Assembly (NCBI RefSeq): GCF_903642205.1
Contig: NZ_CAHJWH010000016.1
Location: 1 to 33,561, forward strand
Length of the DNA: 33,561 nucleotides
DNA from: Caulobacter sp. S45
Lineage (GTDB): Bacteria; Pseudomonadota; Alphaproteobacteria; Caulobacterales; Caulobacteraceae
Reading direction: 5' to 3'
Shown here in pieces: positions 7,643 to 15,533 of the stretch. The notes beneath the pieces are model-generated. The model searched no databases, had not been told where the DNA came from, and saw only the letters and a list, made by a program, of their open reading frames with translations. Within the stretch, counting starts at the first letter, position 1. Each line of letters begins with the position of its first letter. Made by a program: the position numbers and the translations under genes.

Positions 7643-9511
7643 TCACTGGCACGCCAGGCATTCCTCGTAGTCGGTCTTGCCCTCGATGCGCATCGCCGCT
7701 TCCATCTTCTCGCCACCGGCAAAGGCGGCCCGCTGCACCGACTTGGAGCGCAGGTAGTAGAGCGACTTGCAGCCGCGCTCCCATGCGGTCCAGTGCAGCA
7801 TGTGCAGGTCCCACTTGTCGACGTCTCCAGGGATGAACAGGTTCACCGACTGGGACTGGCAGATTTCTGGCGTGCGGTCCGCGGCCATCTCCACGATCCA
7901 GCGCTGGTCCAGCTCGAAGGCGGTCTTGTAGATGTCCTTCTCGTGCTCGCTCAGGAAATCCAGGTGCTGGACCGAGCCCTCGTTCTCCAGGATCGTGCCC
8001 CAGACCGACTCGGTATTGCGGCCCTTGTCTTCGAGCAGTTGCTCCAGGCAGGGGTTCTTCACCGCGAATGAGCCCGACAGGGTCTTGTGGGTGTAGATGT
8101 TGGCCGGGATCGGCTCGATGCCGGCGCTGGTCCCGCCGCAGATGATCGAGATCGAGGCGGTGGGCGCGATGGCCAGCTTGTGGCTGAACCGCTCCATCAC
8201 GCCCTTTTCGGCGGCGTCCGGGCAGGGGCCGCGTTCTGCGGCCAGCGTGCGGCTGGCGGCGTCGGCCTGCCGGCGGAGCGTCTTGCAGATGCGCATGTTC
8301 CAGGACTTGGCCATGGCCGACTCGAAGGGCACGCCCTGCGCCTGCAGGAAGCTGTGGAAGCCCATCAGGCCCAGGCCCACCGACCGCTCTCGCTCGGCGG
8401 CGTAGACCGCCGCGCTCATGGCGTCGGGCGCGCTCTCGATGAAGTCCTGCATGACGTTGTCGAGGAAGCGCATGACGTCCTCGATGAAGGTCGGGTGGTC
8501 GCGCCACTCCAGGAACTTCTCGGCGTTGACGGAGGACAGGCAGCAGACCGCGGTCCGGTCCTGGCCCAGATGGTCCTTGCCGGTGTGCAGCACGATCTCG
8601 GAGCACAGGTTGGACTGGCGCACCTTCAAGCCCAGCTCGCGCTGGTGGGCGGGCATGGCGCGGTTCACCGTGTCGGCGAAGATCAGGTAGGGCTCGCCGG
8701 TCTGAAGCCTGATCTCAAGGATCTTCTGCCAGAGCGAGCGGGCGTCGACCTCGCGCACCGGGGAATGGTCCTTGGGGCTGCGCAGCGCGAACTTGGCCCC
8801 GTCGCGCACGGCCTCCATGAACTCGTCGGTGATGCTGATGCCGTGGTGCAGGTTCAGCGACTTGCGGTTGAAGTCGCCGGACGGCTTCCTGATCTCCAGG
8901 AACTCCTCGATCTCGGGGTGGTGCACGTCGAGATAGACGGCGGCGGAGCCCCTCCGCAGCGATCCCTGGCTGATGGCCAGCGTCAGGCTGTCCATCACCC
9001 GGATGAAGGGGATGATGCCCGAGGTCTGGCCCGCGCCCTTCACCTTCTCGCCGATGGAGCGCACGCCGCCCCAGTAGGTGCCGATGCCGCCGCCGTTGGA
9101 CGCCAGCGCCACGTTCTCGTTCCAGACGTTGACGATGCCGTCGAGCGAGTCGGGCACCGCGTTCAGGAAGCAGGAGATCGGCAGGCCGCGCCCCGCCCCG
9201 CCGTTGGACAGCACCGGCGTCGCCGGCATGAACCACAGGGTGGAGATGTAGTCGTAGACCCGTTGGGCGTGGTCGGCGTCGTCGGCATAGGCCGTGGCGA
9301 CGCGGGCGAACATGTCCTGGTAGCTCTCGCCCGCCAGCAGGTAGCGGTCCTTCAGGGTCGTCTTGCCGAACTCGGTCAGCAGGGCGTCGCGGGAGCGGTC
9401 GACCTCCACCTTGCGCACCAGGTGCAGCTTGGGCCGAGGCTGGCCGCCGGCGGTCACGCCCCGCACCAGGCCCTTGCCCACCAACGCCGCTGAAGCCGCT
9501 TCCGCCATCAT
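7643..9511 (-). CDS. nrdA: Class I ribonucleoside-diphosphate reductase, large (alpha) subunit
   Basis: This 622-aa protein reduces ribonucleoside diphosphates to deoxyribonucleotides with a partner radical-generating subunit (NrdB) that is not in this window. Visible active-site residues are C114 (PISCFL), the N-x-C-x-E triad N301/C303/E305 (SNLCSEI), the second redox cysteine in CCLSS (C323), the tandem tyrosines of LYYLRSKS for radical transfer, and a C-terminal cysteine pair (ECLACQ, C618/C621) that re-reduces the active site. At 622 residues it is shorter than the 761-aa E. coli NrdA, and no ATP-cone is visible at the N-terminus, so overall activity control by dATP may sit elsewhere or be absent. 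Start: TTG-ATG-ATG; AGGG lies 4 bases before the first ATG (9511) and 7 before the second (9508). Confidence 0.95.
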   Translation of the reverse strand: MMAEAASAALVGKGLVRGVTAGGQPRPKLHLVRKVEVDRSRDALLTEFGKTTLKDRYLLAGESYQDMFARVATAYADDADHAQRVYDYISTLWFMPATPVLSNGGAGRGLPISCFLNAVPDSLDGIVNVWNENVALASNGGGIGTYWGGVRSIGEKVKGAGQTSGIIPFIRVMDSLTLAISQGSLRRGSAAVYLDVHHPEIEEFLEIRKPSGDFNRKSLNLHHGISITDEFMEAVRDGAKFALRSPKDHSPVREVDARSLWQKILEIRLQTGEPYLIFADTVNRAMPAHQRELGLKVRQSNLCSEIVLHTGKDHLGQDRTAVCCLSSVNAEKFLEWRDHPTFIEDVMRFLDNVMQDFIESAPDAMSAAVYAAERERSVGLGLMGFHSFLQAQGVPFESAMAKSWNMRICKTLRRQADAASRTLAAERGPCPDAAEKGVMERFSHKLAIAPTASISIICGGTSAGIEPIPANIYTHKTLSGSFAVKNPCLEQLLEDKGRNTESVWGTILENEGSVQHLDFLSEHEKDIYKTAFELDQRWIVEMAADRTPEICQSQSVNLFIPGDVDKWDLHMLHWTAWERGCKSLYYLRSKSVQRAAFAGGEKMEAAMRIEGKTDYEECLACQ

Positions 9512-9517
9512 CAAGCC

Positions 9518-9568
9518 CTACATCTAGTAGACGAAGTGCATGACAACCCCAAATAAGGGATGGGTCAA
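9518..9568 (-). promoter_or_regulatory. Candidate nrdA promoter with an NrdR-like box
   Basis: On the minus strand TTGACC (9563-9568) and TGTCAT (9540-9545) are separated by exactly 17 bases, a sigma-70-like promoter. Just downstream lies the near-palindrome CTACTAGATGTAG (9518-9530). It partly matches the published NrdR box (core wATATaTwG), the repressor site typical of ribonucleotide reductase genes, with about three mismatches and no clear second box. The promoter is moderately supported; the NrdR site is speculative. Confidence 0.4.
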
Positions 9569-9821
9569 CCGAGATATTTTTGCGTACCCGCCTTGTCCCA
9601 GGCCGTCCGTTCACGTTTGGCCAACCTTCGATTCGCCGTGCGGCTAGTCGCCGAGGATCGCCACCCATGTGACGCATCACGTCTGAGGACACGTCCCGGC
9701 CTCAGCCCAGGCGCCGTACAGCATGGCGCAGCTTGGCCCTTGTTTATGTACCATACGGTACTTAATTCGTGACCGTCAGCCGGCCAGGACAGGCCGGAAC
9801 CAGCCCAAGCCGAGCTTCAGC
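9569..9821. other. Intergenic region upstream of a possible small gene
   Basis: No gene is seen here. The stretch includes an AT-rich patch (ATATTTTT near 9575) next to the nrdA promoter and the palindrome listed at 9748-9761. Nothing else stands out. Confidence 0.5.
9748..9761. promoter_or_regulatory. Palindromic operator-like site
   Basis: GTACCATACGGTAC has matching arms (GTACC and GGTAC around a short centre) inside a locally AT-rich patch, 60 bases before the small ORF at 9822. The form resembles operators of TetR-family repressors, but no such regulator is encoded nearby. Confidence 0.3.
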
Positions 9822-9953
9822 ATGCCTAGCTTCCCCAAAGTCCCACGCGACCGCTTCCGTAAGGTGCTTGTGGAGGTCGGCGGCCTCTTCGGCGTCCTTT
9901 TCCTCGCGCTCAGCGTCTTCGACTGGCTCCAGGACAGCCTGGCGCTCGGCTGA
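9822..9953 (+). CDS. Possible 43-aa single-pass membrane protein
   Basis: The ATG at 9822 opens a 43-codon frame ending in TGA at 9951-9953. The N-terminal ~20 residues are basic (PKVPRDRFRKV), followed by one hydrophobic segment (GGLFGVLFLALSVFDWL) and a short tail. This basic-then-hydrophobic plan is typical of real small inner-membrane proteins and unlike a random GC-rich frame. It is not preceded by a strong ribosome binding site. I do not recognise a family. It is convergent with the sulfotransferase gene to its right. Confidence 0.45.
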   Translation: MPSFPKVPRDRFRKVLVEVGGLFGVLFLALSVFDWLQDSLALG

Positions 9954-10013
9954 TGAGGCGCGCGTGAGCGTCCCTCTTCATCGCCGCAGTGCGATGATCT
10001 GTGACTGCACACG

Positions 10014-11204
10014 TCAGCATGGAGAGGGAGCGTCATTTCCAAGGGGCATGACCGTTCCTTCGTCCCCACCGGAAACCGTCAGCTTGGACAGCATGATCCC
10101 CAGCCTGCGGGCGTCGTTGCTCAGCCCAAGCTCCTGCAGATTGACCAGATCACAGAACTCCAGCTTGACCTCCAAGCGTGTCGCCCCCTTGAGTCGAGGG
10201 TCGGATATGGAGATGTCGAGGGACGTGGGTCCACCCGGGTGGCGGGCGTAGTCACGGAAGGCGCACGCGATTCCATTGACGCTGAGCCGGAAGGACGGGC
10301 CGCGCGCAGGCGGCGTGAACCAGAGGGTGAGGTTCAGCGTGTCCTGCAGAGGGTTTTGAAAAGGCAGGTCAACGATGGCGAGGTCGTCGTCGGTCCAGGT
10401 GGCGCCGTCTTCAGGGTAGGAGAAGCCCGTCCTGCAATAGCCGCTTGCGCCCGTTGAGCGGCCAAAGGCGATCGTCGCCGGCAACCGGACCGGCGGGCAT
10501 GCGGCGTTGGGATATCGAGCCTGCATGAAGCCGACGTTCGCTTCCAGGACGGCGCACTGCTGGGCAGGCGACAGCCGTCGGGCGTGCTTTCCGACCTCAC
10601 CGTCCCCGACGTGACCTGGATGCCAGTGGGTGAGCGGGTCGAACGTAGCCGGCTCCCCATCCCCCCCGATGACCCCGCGTTGCTGGAGCTCGCCGATCAT
10701 CCTGCGGACACCAGAGGCGGAGAGTTGCTCGGCGATCTTCTCGGCCTGCGTCTCCGATACTTCGTACCCGAGCAGGGCGGCGACCCGCAGGATCGCCCCG
10801 CACGTGCCTATGTCCCCGTCCTCGTACCGGAACACATGGGAAGGGGACAGCAAGTCACACGCGTCGATGGCGGCCACGCTCTTCGAGACCCAGCTCAAGG
10901 CGTCCTGGAAGTCCAGGTCGAGGAACTCCATCAACGAGACGACGGCGTCGCGGGGATCCCTCACGCTGCAGATCAGGCGCGTCCGCCCCGCAAGCTCTGC
11001 ACCTGAGAAGCTCAGGTCATGTGACTTGATGAGGATGGGAGACGTAGAGACCAGCGCTTCCACGGGAACGTCCGCCATGCAATCCGCATAGAAGGCGCTG
11101 ACGCTCGCGTGGTTGGCCTCCATAAGCAGACGCGCAACATTGTAGAGCCACGTCGTGCCGCTTCGATACATCCCCAGAACGATCGTCAGGCTTCGATCCG
11201 GCAT
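10014..11204 (-). CDS. Sulfotransferase with a fused C-terminal beta-rich domain
   Basis: This 396-aa protein has two parts. Residues 1 to about 235 are a PAPS-dependent sulfotransferase: the 5'-phosphosulfate loop GMYRSGTTWLYN (11-22), KSHD with the candidate catalytic H62, and the 3'-phosphate motif RDPRDAVVSL (R82, S90). Residues about 250-385 form a beta-strand-rich domain (LNLTLWFTPP, FRLSVNGIACAF, LEVKLEF) ending in DARRLGIMLSKLTV, a closing pattern seen at the end of surface-polysaccharide enzymes. The likely role is sulfation of a cell-surface glycan, with the C-terminal domain binding or positioning the acceptor; the acceptor is unknown. The start is ATG at 11204. The gene sits in an accessory-looking stretch with a second sulfotransferase. 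Confidence 0.85.
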   Translation of the reverse strand: MPDRSLTIVLGMYRSGTTWLYNVARLLMEANHASVSAFYADCMADVPVEALVSTSPILIKSHDLSFSGAELAGRTRLICSVRDPRDAVVSLMEFLDLDFQDALSWVSKSVAAIDACDLLSPSHVFRYEDGDIGTCGAILRVAALLGYEVSETQAEKIAEQLSASGVRRMIGELQQRGVIGGDGEPATFDPLTHWHPGHVGDGEVGKHARRLSPAQQCAVLEANVGFMQARYPNAACPPVRLPATIAFGRSTGASGYCRTGFSYPEDGATWTDDDLAIVDLPFQNPLQDTLNLTLWFTPPARGPSFRLSVNGIACAFRDYARHPGGPTSLDISISDPRLKGATRLEVKLEFCDLVNLQELGLSNDARRLGIMLSKLTVSGGDEGTVMPLGNDAPSPC

Positions 11205-11505
11205 TCTACCTCGACGCCTCCCTCAGCGAGGATGCAGTTGGCTCTGGCGACACGCAACAGGTGTGACGCCTGCAACTTACAGCGGCTGACCGGCGGGCCC
11301 GGGAGGCGGCGTTCATCTGACGGCGCTAAGGCCAAGCTGAGCTTGAAGGTCCTCGCCTCGGCCTGCGGCGACTTGGGGCCGAGGATCGCCCCCGAAGCGG
11401 GATCAGCTCCGGGGGCGTTGTCTCAGGCGCTCTCGCTGGACGCGCCGCCCATCTTCGTCGCTGGATGGATGCGGCCGGAAGAGTCCCTAGGTACCAAGGG
11501 CGACG
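11205..11505. other. Intergenic region, no gene seen
   Basis: About 300 bases between two minus-strand genes. Open frames across it on the plus strand have compositionally biased translations with no recognisable motif. No strong terminator or promoter was recognised. Confidence 0.4.
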
Positions 11506-11898
11506 TCAGTGGGGAGCCAAGCCACTCAGGACCGGCTTCCCAGACGGATTGAAGACGTTGACGCCGTTCGATCCCACCGGACCGGCGCTGACGCCCAGCA
11601 GGCGGGTAGTGTTGAGCACGCTCACCGAAGCGATCGAGCCGCTGTGGGTGGGGTTGCCCGACAGGGCGCCGACACCGACAAGCGGCGTCTTGCCGCTCTG
11701 GAACGTGTTCACCAAGGCCTGGCTCTGCACCACGCCGTTTCCGACGGCGACGCCGGCGACCCGCGACTCCACCGGCATGTTCCCGGAGGTCACGAGCGGC
11801 TGCCCGATGGTCTGGGCTGACGCCAGCGCCGGTAGCGTTAGCGTGACCGCCGCCATCATCGCTCCGCAGCAGGCTTTCTTCATGGCTATGGACTGCAT
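11506..11898 (-). CDS. Small secreted protein of unknown function
   Basis: This 130-aa protein has a clear Sec signal peptide: MQSIAMKKACCG, a hydrophobic core (AAVTLTLPAL) and an ASA cleavage site before Q29. The mature ~100 residues are rich in Gly, Val, Ser, Asn and Thr, have almost no charged residues and no cysteine, and contain repeated turn-strand units (VAGVAVGNGVV, VGVGALSGNP, LLGVSAGPVGSNGV). This suggests a beta-rich extracellular or surface protein. The ATG at 11898 is chosen because GGGAG lies 8 bases upstream. An AT-rich region of about 200 bases precedes it. It lies between two sulfotransferase genes. I do not recognise a family. Confidence 0.7.
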   Translation of the reverse strand: MQSIAMKKACCGAMMAAVTLTLPALASAQTIGQPLVTSGNMPVESRVAGVAVGNGVVQSQALVNTFQSGKTPLVGVGALSGNPTHSGSIASVSVLNTTRLLGVSAGPVGSNGVNVFNPSGKPVLSGLAPH

Positions 11899-12105
11899 CT
11901 TTGCTACTCCCTATTCACGACTTAGATATAAGCAGTGCCGACGCGATAAGTTGCGTGTTGCTCAGATTAAATTGATTATGTGCTTAACGAGTTCTTAGTA
12001 GTTATCGCGGATTAACGATTTGATGAACATCGGTGATCGCTGCGGGGCTGCAAAGCTGTACTGGCGTCAAACGACAAAGCTTTGACGCAGCGACGCTTCT
12101 CGGAG

Positions 12106-12918
12106 CTATCGGGATGTCTGATCTTGTCCCGTCAGGGCGAGCCACTGTCTGCGCCTTTCAGGAGAGAAATAGGTCTGCAGCCAACCGACCTCCGAAGGCG
12201 ACAGCTCCGATGCGTACCTCATGTCCGCCTCCGGGATCAGCCGTTCTGTTGCAAGGGCGTCTTGCAGCTCCGCGTCATGAAGGCCGCAGAACTTGCCGAG
12301 CTCGCCCAACACCAGAGCTGGCTGTCTGCAAAGGCGTGCGTAGGACACCTGGATGAGCCTTGAAGGATCGACGACACTTGTCTGAGCTGCAAGGCGCACC
12401 AGGGAGTCCGCGCAGGATCTGGCCAGCCTGCGCAGATCATCATCGAATCCACGTCTGTATGCGGAATAGGTGGCGGCGCATGGATCCCGGTAGACGCTGA
12501 CGATCCGCACGTCCCCAGGCAGGTCCAGAACGTCGAACAGATCGGGGCTGCGGCGTCCGTGCGGATGGCCGAAGGGAAAGGACCGCTTCAGCACGAGGTG
12601 GGTGGTCGTGGAAAAGGCGTCGGAGCTCAGGATGTCCTGGGTCGTGGAGAAAAGCTCGCGTCGCGCGGCTTCATGTCTGTCGAGGCTGGTTTGCTGGTCC
12701 CAGAGCTCGGCGTTGGAACGCTCGAACGCTGTGGCCAGCGCCGCCGCCTGCTCCCGCTCCGGCAGCTTGGAATGCATCGGACCCAGGCTGGCGCAACGAG
12801 GGGGGGCCGACAGGAGGCGTTGCAGCAGGGTGGTTCCGGAGCCCTCAGCGCCTGCGATGAAGATGACCGTCTTGGCTGAGCCGCCGTCGTGTGGACCTGA
12901 GCTCGAAGGGAACGTCAC
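12106..12918 (-). CDS. Sulfotransferase family protein
   Basis: This 270-aa protein has a P-loop-like PAPS-binding motif AGAEGSGTTLLQRLL (22-36) near the N-terminus and a second motif, YRDPCAATYSAY, around residue 140 that matches the 3'-phosphate-binding R-x-P...S pattern of sulfotransferases. It is not closely similar to the sulfotransferase at 10014-11204, so the two are not a recent duplication. It lacks the extra C-terminal domain. The start is GTG at 12918, with AGGA 6 bases upstream; no ATG is available near the N-terminus. The likely role is transfer of sulfate to a surface glycan or small molecule; the substrate is unknown. Confidence 0.8.
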   Translation of the reverse strand: MTFPSSSGPHDGGSAKTVIFIAGAEGSGTTLLQRLLSAPPRCASLGPMHSKLPEREQAAALATAFERSNAELWDQQTSLDRHEAARRELFSTTQDILSSDAFSTTTHLVLKRSFPFGHPHGRRSPDLFDVLDLPGDVRIVSVYRDPCAATYSAYRRGFDDDLRRLARSCADSLVRLAAQTSVVDPSRLIQVSYARLCRQPALVLGELGKFCGLHDAELQDALATERLIPEADMRYASELSPSEVGWLQTYFSPERRRQWLALTGQDQTSR

Positions 12919-13082
12919 CGCTGTCCTGTCCCAAGCTGTCGCGGAGCACCGCGTCGGACGCGCACACAGCTAGCCTGAAGGCGTACAGGCCACCAGGGCG
13001 GCCAGGGCCTGCAGGACCTCGTCCCTGTGCGGTGGAAGGCGGTCAGCAAACCGCCGGGCGTCACCTTTCACAGCGAAAAGGA

Positions 13083-13157
13083 TGGTGGACGCGACAGGGA
13101 TTGAACCTGTGACCCCCTCGATGTCAACGAGGTGCTCTCCCGCTGAGCTACGCGTCC
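13083..13157 (-). tRNA. tRNA-Val (anticodon GAC)
   Basis: Read on the minus strand, a full cloverleaf is visible: acceptor GGACGCG/CGCGTCC, D arm GCTC...GAGC, anticodon stem CCTCG/CGAGG around loop TTGACAT (anticodon GAC), T arm ACAGG-TTCAATC-CCTGT, discriminator A and an encoded CCA at 13083-13085. Length is 75 with CCA. It borders the sulfotransferase-containing stretch and could act as an integration site, though no integrase or attachment repeat is seen. Confidence 0.96.
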
Positions 13158-13250
13158 GCTCGCCGAGGAGCACGGCTTATAGACTGCCCCTCGCCAAGGC
13201 CGCAAGCTTGCAGCGGGAGGCCGCAACCGTGCGGCGCGTGAGACCGCCGC

Positions 13251-13904
13251 CTACAGGATGGTCTGGCCGCTGCCGCTCCAGTCGTCCAGGAACTGTCGCA
13301 GGCCCCGCTCGGTGAGCGGGTGGGTGAGCAGGCCCTGGAACAGCTTTGGGGGCAGGGTGGCGCAGTCCGCGCCCGCAAGCGCTGCGTCCTTGACGTGGGT
13401 CTCGGTGCGGATGGAGGCGGCCAGGATCTCGGTGGGGAAGCCGTACTGGTCGTAGATGGCCCGGATGTCGGCGATCAGCTCCATGCCGCGGCCGCCGTGG
13501 TCGTCGATCCGGCCCACGAAGGGGGAGATGAAGGTGGCGCCGGCCTTGGCCGCCATCAGCGCCTGGACCGCGGTGAAGCACAGAGTGACGTTGGTCCGAA
13601 TCCCCCGCCCGGCGAAGCTCTGGGTCGCCTTCAGCCCGTCCCAGGTCAGGGGCAGCTTGACCACGACATTGGCGGCGATGGCCGCCAGCCGCTCGCCTTC
13701 CGCCATCATTCCGGCATAGGCGGTGGAGGCGACCTCGGCTGAGACGGGACCCTCCACCGCCGCGCAGATGGCCGCGAGGGTGTCCAGAAACACGCCGCCC
13801 TGTTTGGCGATGAGCGAGCGGTTGGTGGTCACCCCGTCCACCAGGCCGGTGTCGGCCAGGGCGCGCAGCTCGTGCAGGTCGGCGCTGTCGACGAACAGCT
13901 TCAT
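13251..13904 (-). CDS. tal: Transaldolase / fructose-6-phosphate aldolase family protein
   Basis: This 217-aa protein is a compact TIM barrel of the short transaldolase (TalC/FSA) type. The Schiff-base lysine is K83 in NVVVKLPLT. Other family elements are D6 (FVDSAD), N28 (TTN), the [13 protein letters not shown] loop and ILAASIRT. It would move a dihydroxyacetone unit between sugar phosphates in the pentose phosphate pathway, or cleave fructose 6-phosphate. The conserved TTNPSL motif reads TTNRSL: the usual proline is arginine (codon CGC), an unusual change beside the active site. The ATG at 13904 has GGAG at good distance; upstream codons in frame are not needed. Confidence 0.93.
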   Translation of the reverse strand: MKLFVDSADLHELRALADTGLVDGVTTNRSLIAKQGGVFLDTLAAICAAVEGPVSAEVASTAYAGMMAEGERLAAIAANVVVKLPLTWDGLKATQSFAGRGIRTNVTLCFTAVQALMAAKAGATFISPFVGRIDDHGGRGMELIADIRAIYDQYGFPTEILAASIRTETHVKDAALAGADCATLPPKLFQGLLTHPLTERGLRQFLDDWSGSGQTIL

Positions 13905-14005
13905 GGCGGGCTCCGGGTCGGCAAGGCCCTGGCTCTTAGATCGGGAGCGCGCCGGACGCCACCACGGGTGTCGGCTGCGCCCGTCCAAGCCTAAGCTCTC
14001 CGCCC

Positions 14006-14878
14006 ATGAGCCGATTCCGCCCCGCCCTCGCCCTGAGCCTTGGACTGTCGATCGCCGGCGCCGGCGCCGCGCGGGCCGACCCGCCGCTCTGGCGGGTGAT
14101 CGGTCCCGGCGCGGAGATCGACCTGTTCGGCTCCATCCACCTGCTGTCGGACGCCACCCGATGGAAGACGCCGGCCCTGGAGGATCGGCTCGCCAAGGCG
14201 GACGCCGTCTGGTTCGAGATCCCGCTCGGAAACGCCGCCCAGGCTCAGGCGGTGTCCCTGATGCAGGCGCAGGGAATGCTGGCCGACGGCCAGACGCTGT
14301 CCGCCCTGCTGCCGCCCAGCCTTGAGGCCCGCGTCGTCGCGCTGGCGCAGCGGGAGGGGCTTCCAGCGGCGGCGGTGGAGCACATGAGGCCCTGGCTGGT
14401 CGAACTGGAGCTGGAGCTGCTGTTCTTTGAGCACCAGGGGGCCCGCGAGGACCTCGGCGTCGAGGCCCAGCTCAACGCCGCCGCCCCCGCCCATGCGGAA
14501 CGGGGCGCTTTCGAGACGCTGGCGGATCAGGTCACGATGCTGGCTTCCGATCCGATGGCTGAGCAGATCGCCTCGCTGAAACAGACGCTGGACGAGATCG
14601 ACACTGACCCGCAGATATTCGCCCGGATGGCCGACGCATGGCGGCGCGGCGATGTGCAGGCCCTGGTGCGCGAGGTGGTCACGCCGATGCGCAAGGAGGA
14701 CGAGGCGCTGTACCGCCGCCTGCTGGTGGAGCGCAACCGCCGCTTCGCCGCGCGCATCGAGCAGATGGCGCAGGGCCGGCAGCGCGTGTTCGTGGTGGTG
14801 GGCGTCGGCCACCTGGTCGGGCCGGACGGCGTGCCGGCCCTGTTGCGGCGGGACGGCCTGAAGGTGGAGGGGCCGTGA
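14006..14878 (+). CDS. TraB/GumN family protein (TIKI-like)
   Basis: This 290-aa protein has a Sec signal peptide (1-24, ending ARA) and the TraB/GumN pattern: LFGSIHLL (GSxH) near residue 41, the acidic WFEIP, a long helical middle, and the C-terminal [21 protein letters not shown] with the second GxxH. The family is related to TIKI metalloproteases, where the two GxxH histidines and the acidic residue bind metal; enzymatic activity in the bacterial members is mostly unproven. It probably acts in the periplasm. It is divergent from the transaldolase gene, with about 100 bases between them. No strong ribosome binding site precedes the ATG. Confidence 0.87.
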   Translation: MSRFRPALALSLGLSIAGAGAARADPPLWRVIGPGAEIDLFGSIHLLSDATRWKTPALEDRLAKADAVWFEIPLGNAAQAQAVSLMQAQGMLADGQTLSALLPPSLEARVVALAQREGLPAAAVEHMRPWLVELELELLFFEHQGAREDLGVEAQLNAAAPAHAERGAFETLADQVTMLASDPMAEQIASLKQTLDEIDTDPQIFARMADAWRRGDVQALVREVVTPMRKEDEALYRRLLVERNRRFAARIEQMAQGRQRVFVVVGVGHLVGPDGVPALLRRDGLKVEGP

Positions 14879-14888
14879 GCCCGTCACA

Positions 14889-15533
14889 TCAGCTGTAGCA
14901 ACTCGTTCCGCTGGGCGCATAGGCGACAAGCGCGCTCTTGCGGGGCTTGAAGTAGGAGATGTCGTCGAACTTGATAAGGTTGTTGAACAGGTCGACTGGA
15001 AACGAGAAGTTGTAGGTCGTTTCAGACATGATCACGCTGTCGCCCTGGTTGGTGACCAGGTTGGCGGGAAGCGTGACGGTCTGGTTGGTGGAGTAAGGCG
15101 CCAGGACGGTCGACGTGGTGCAGGTCGTGGTGCTGGTCGGCGCGCCCGTGCAGGACTTGCTCCACTGCACCTGGGTGGTCCCGCTGGAATCCACGACCTC
15201 CACGCTCGACACCCGCTGGTTCATCATCGCGCTTGAGATGGGCAGCGGCGTCATGATGTCGACGGCGCCGGAAAAGATGTTGCTCAGGTTGGCGTCGTTG
15301 ATGTTGGTGCACTGAGCGGTCAGATCGCCCAGCGAAGACGAAGCGTGGCTGGCGCGGCGGCTGGCGATGATGGCGGAGGACAGCTCCGACAGCCCGAAGA
15401 AGAGCAGGATCATCAGCGGCGCGATCAGCGCGAACTCGAGCGCGGCGACGCCGCTGCGATCGCGCGCTACGCGCCGCCCGAAGGCCCTGACCCGTCGACG
15501 CATCATGGCCCTTGCGAAGACGGCGCTCAGCAT
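14889..15533 (-). CDS. TadE-like pseudopilin of the Flp pilus system
   Basis: This 214-aa protein starts with a short basic segment (MMRRRVRAFGRR) followed by SGVAALEFALIAPLMILLFFGL, the single hydrophobic pilin-like helix of TadE proteins with the conserved glutamate in ALEF. The remainder is a Ser/Thr-rich periplasmic domain. TadE-family pseudopilins are processed by the prepilin peptidase and are thought to prime or tip the pilus. The start at 15533 overlaps the preceding gene's stop by 7 bases; ATG 15506 or 15503 are alternatives. It is last in a three-gene cassette divergent from pilA. In Caulobacter the corresponding genes may be those called cpaJ/cpaK, but I cannot assign which. Confidence 0.82.
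   Translation of the reverse strand: MLSAVFARAMMRRRVRAFGRRVARDRSGVAALEFALIAPLMILLFFGLSELSSAIIASRRASHASSSLGDLTAQCTNINDANLSNIFSGAVDIMTPLPISSAMMNQRVSSVEVVDSSGTTQVQWSKSCTGAPTSTTTCTTSTVLAPYSTNQTVTLPANLVTNQGDSVIMSETTYNFSFPVDLFNNLIKFDDISYFKPRKSALVAYAPSGTSCYS

Noticed and set aside
11109-11552. 147-aa open frame on the plus strand across the sulfotransferase gap
   Set aside because: The translation has no motif, and it overlaps a supported gene on the opposite strand at both ends.
11990-12020. Possible CtrA site (TTAT-N7-TAAC-like) upstream of the secreted protein gene
   Set aside because: It deviates at several positions from TTAA-N7-TTAA, and a similar TTAA pair nearby has a 13-base spacing.
9515-13157. 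Genomic island with tRNA-Val as integration site
   Set aside because: No integrase, transposase or duplicated tRNA end was found in the window; it is kept only as a hypothesis in the findings.
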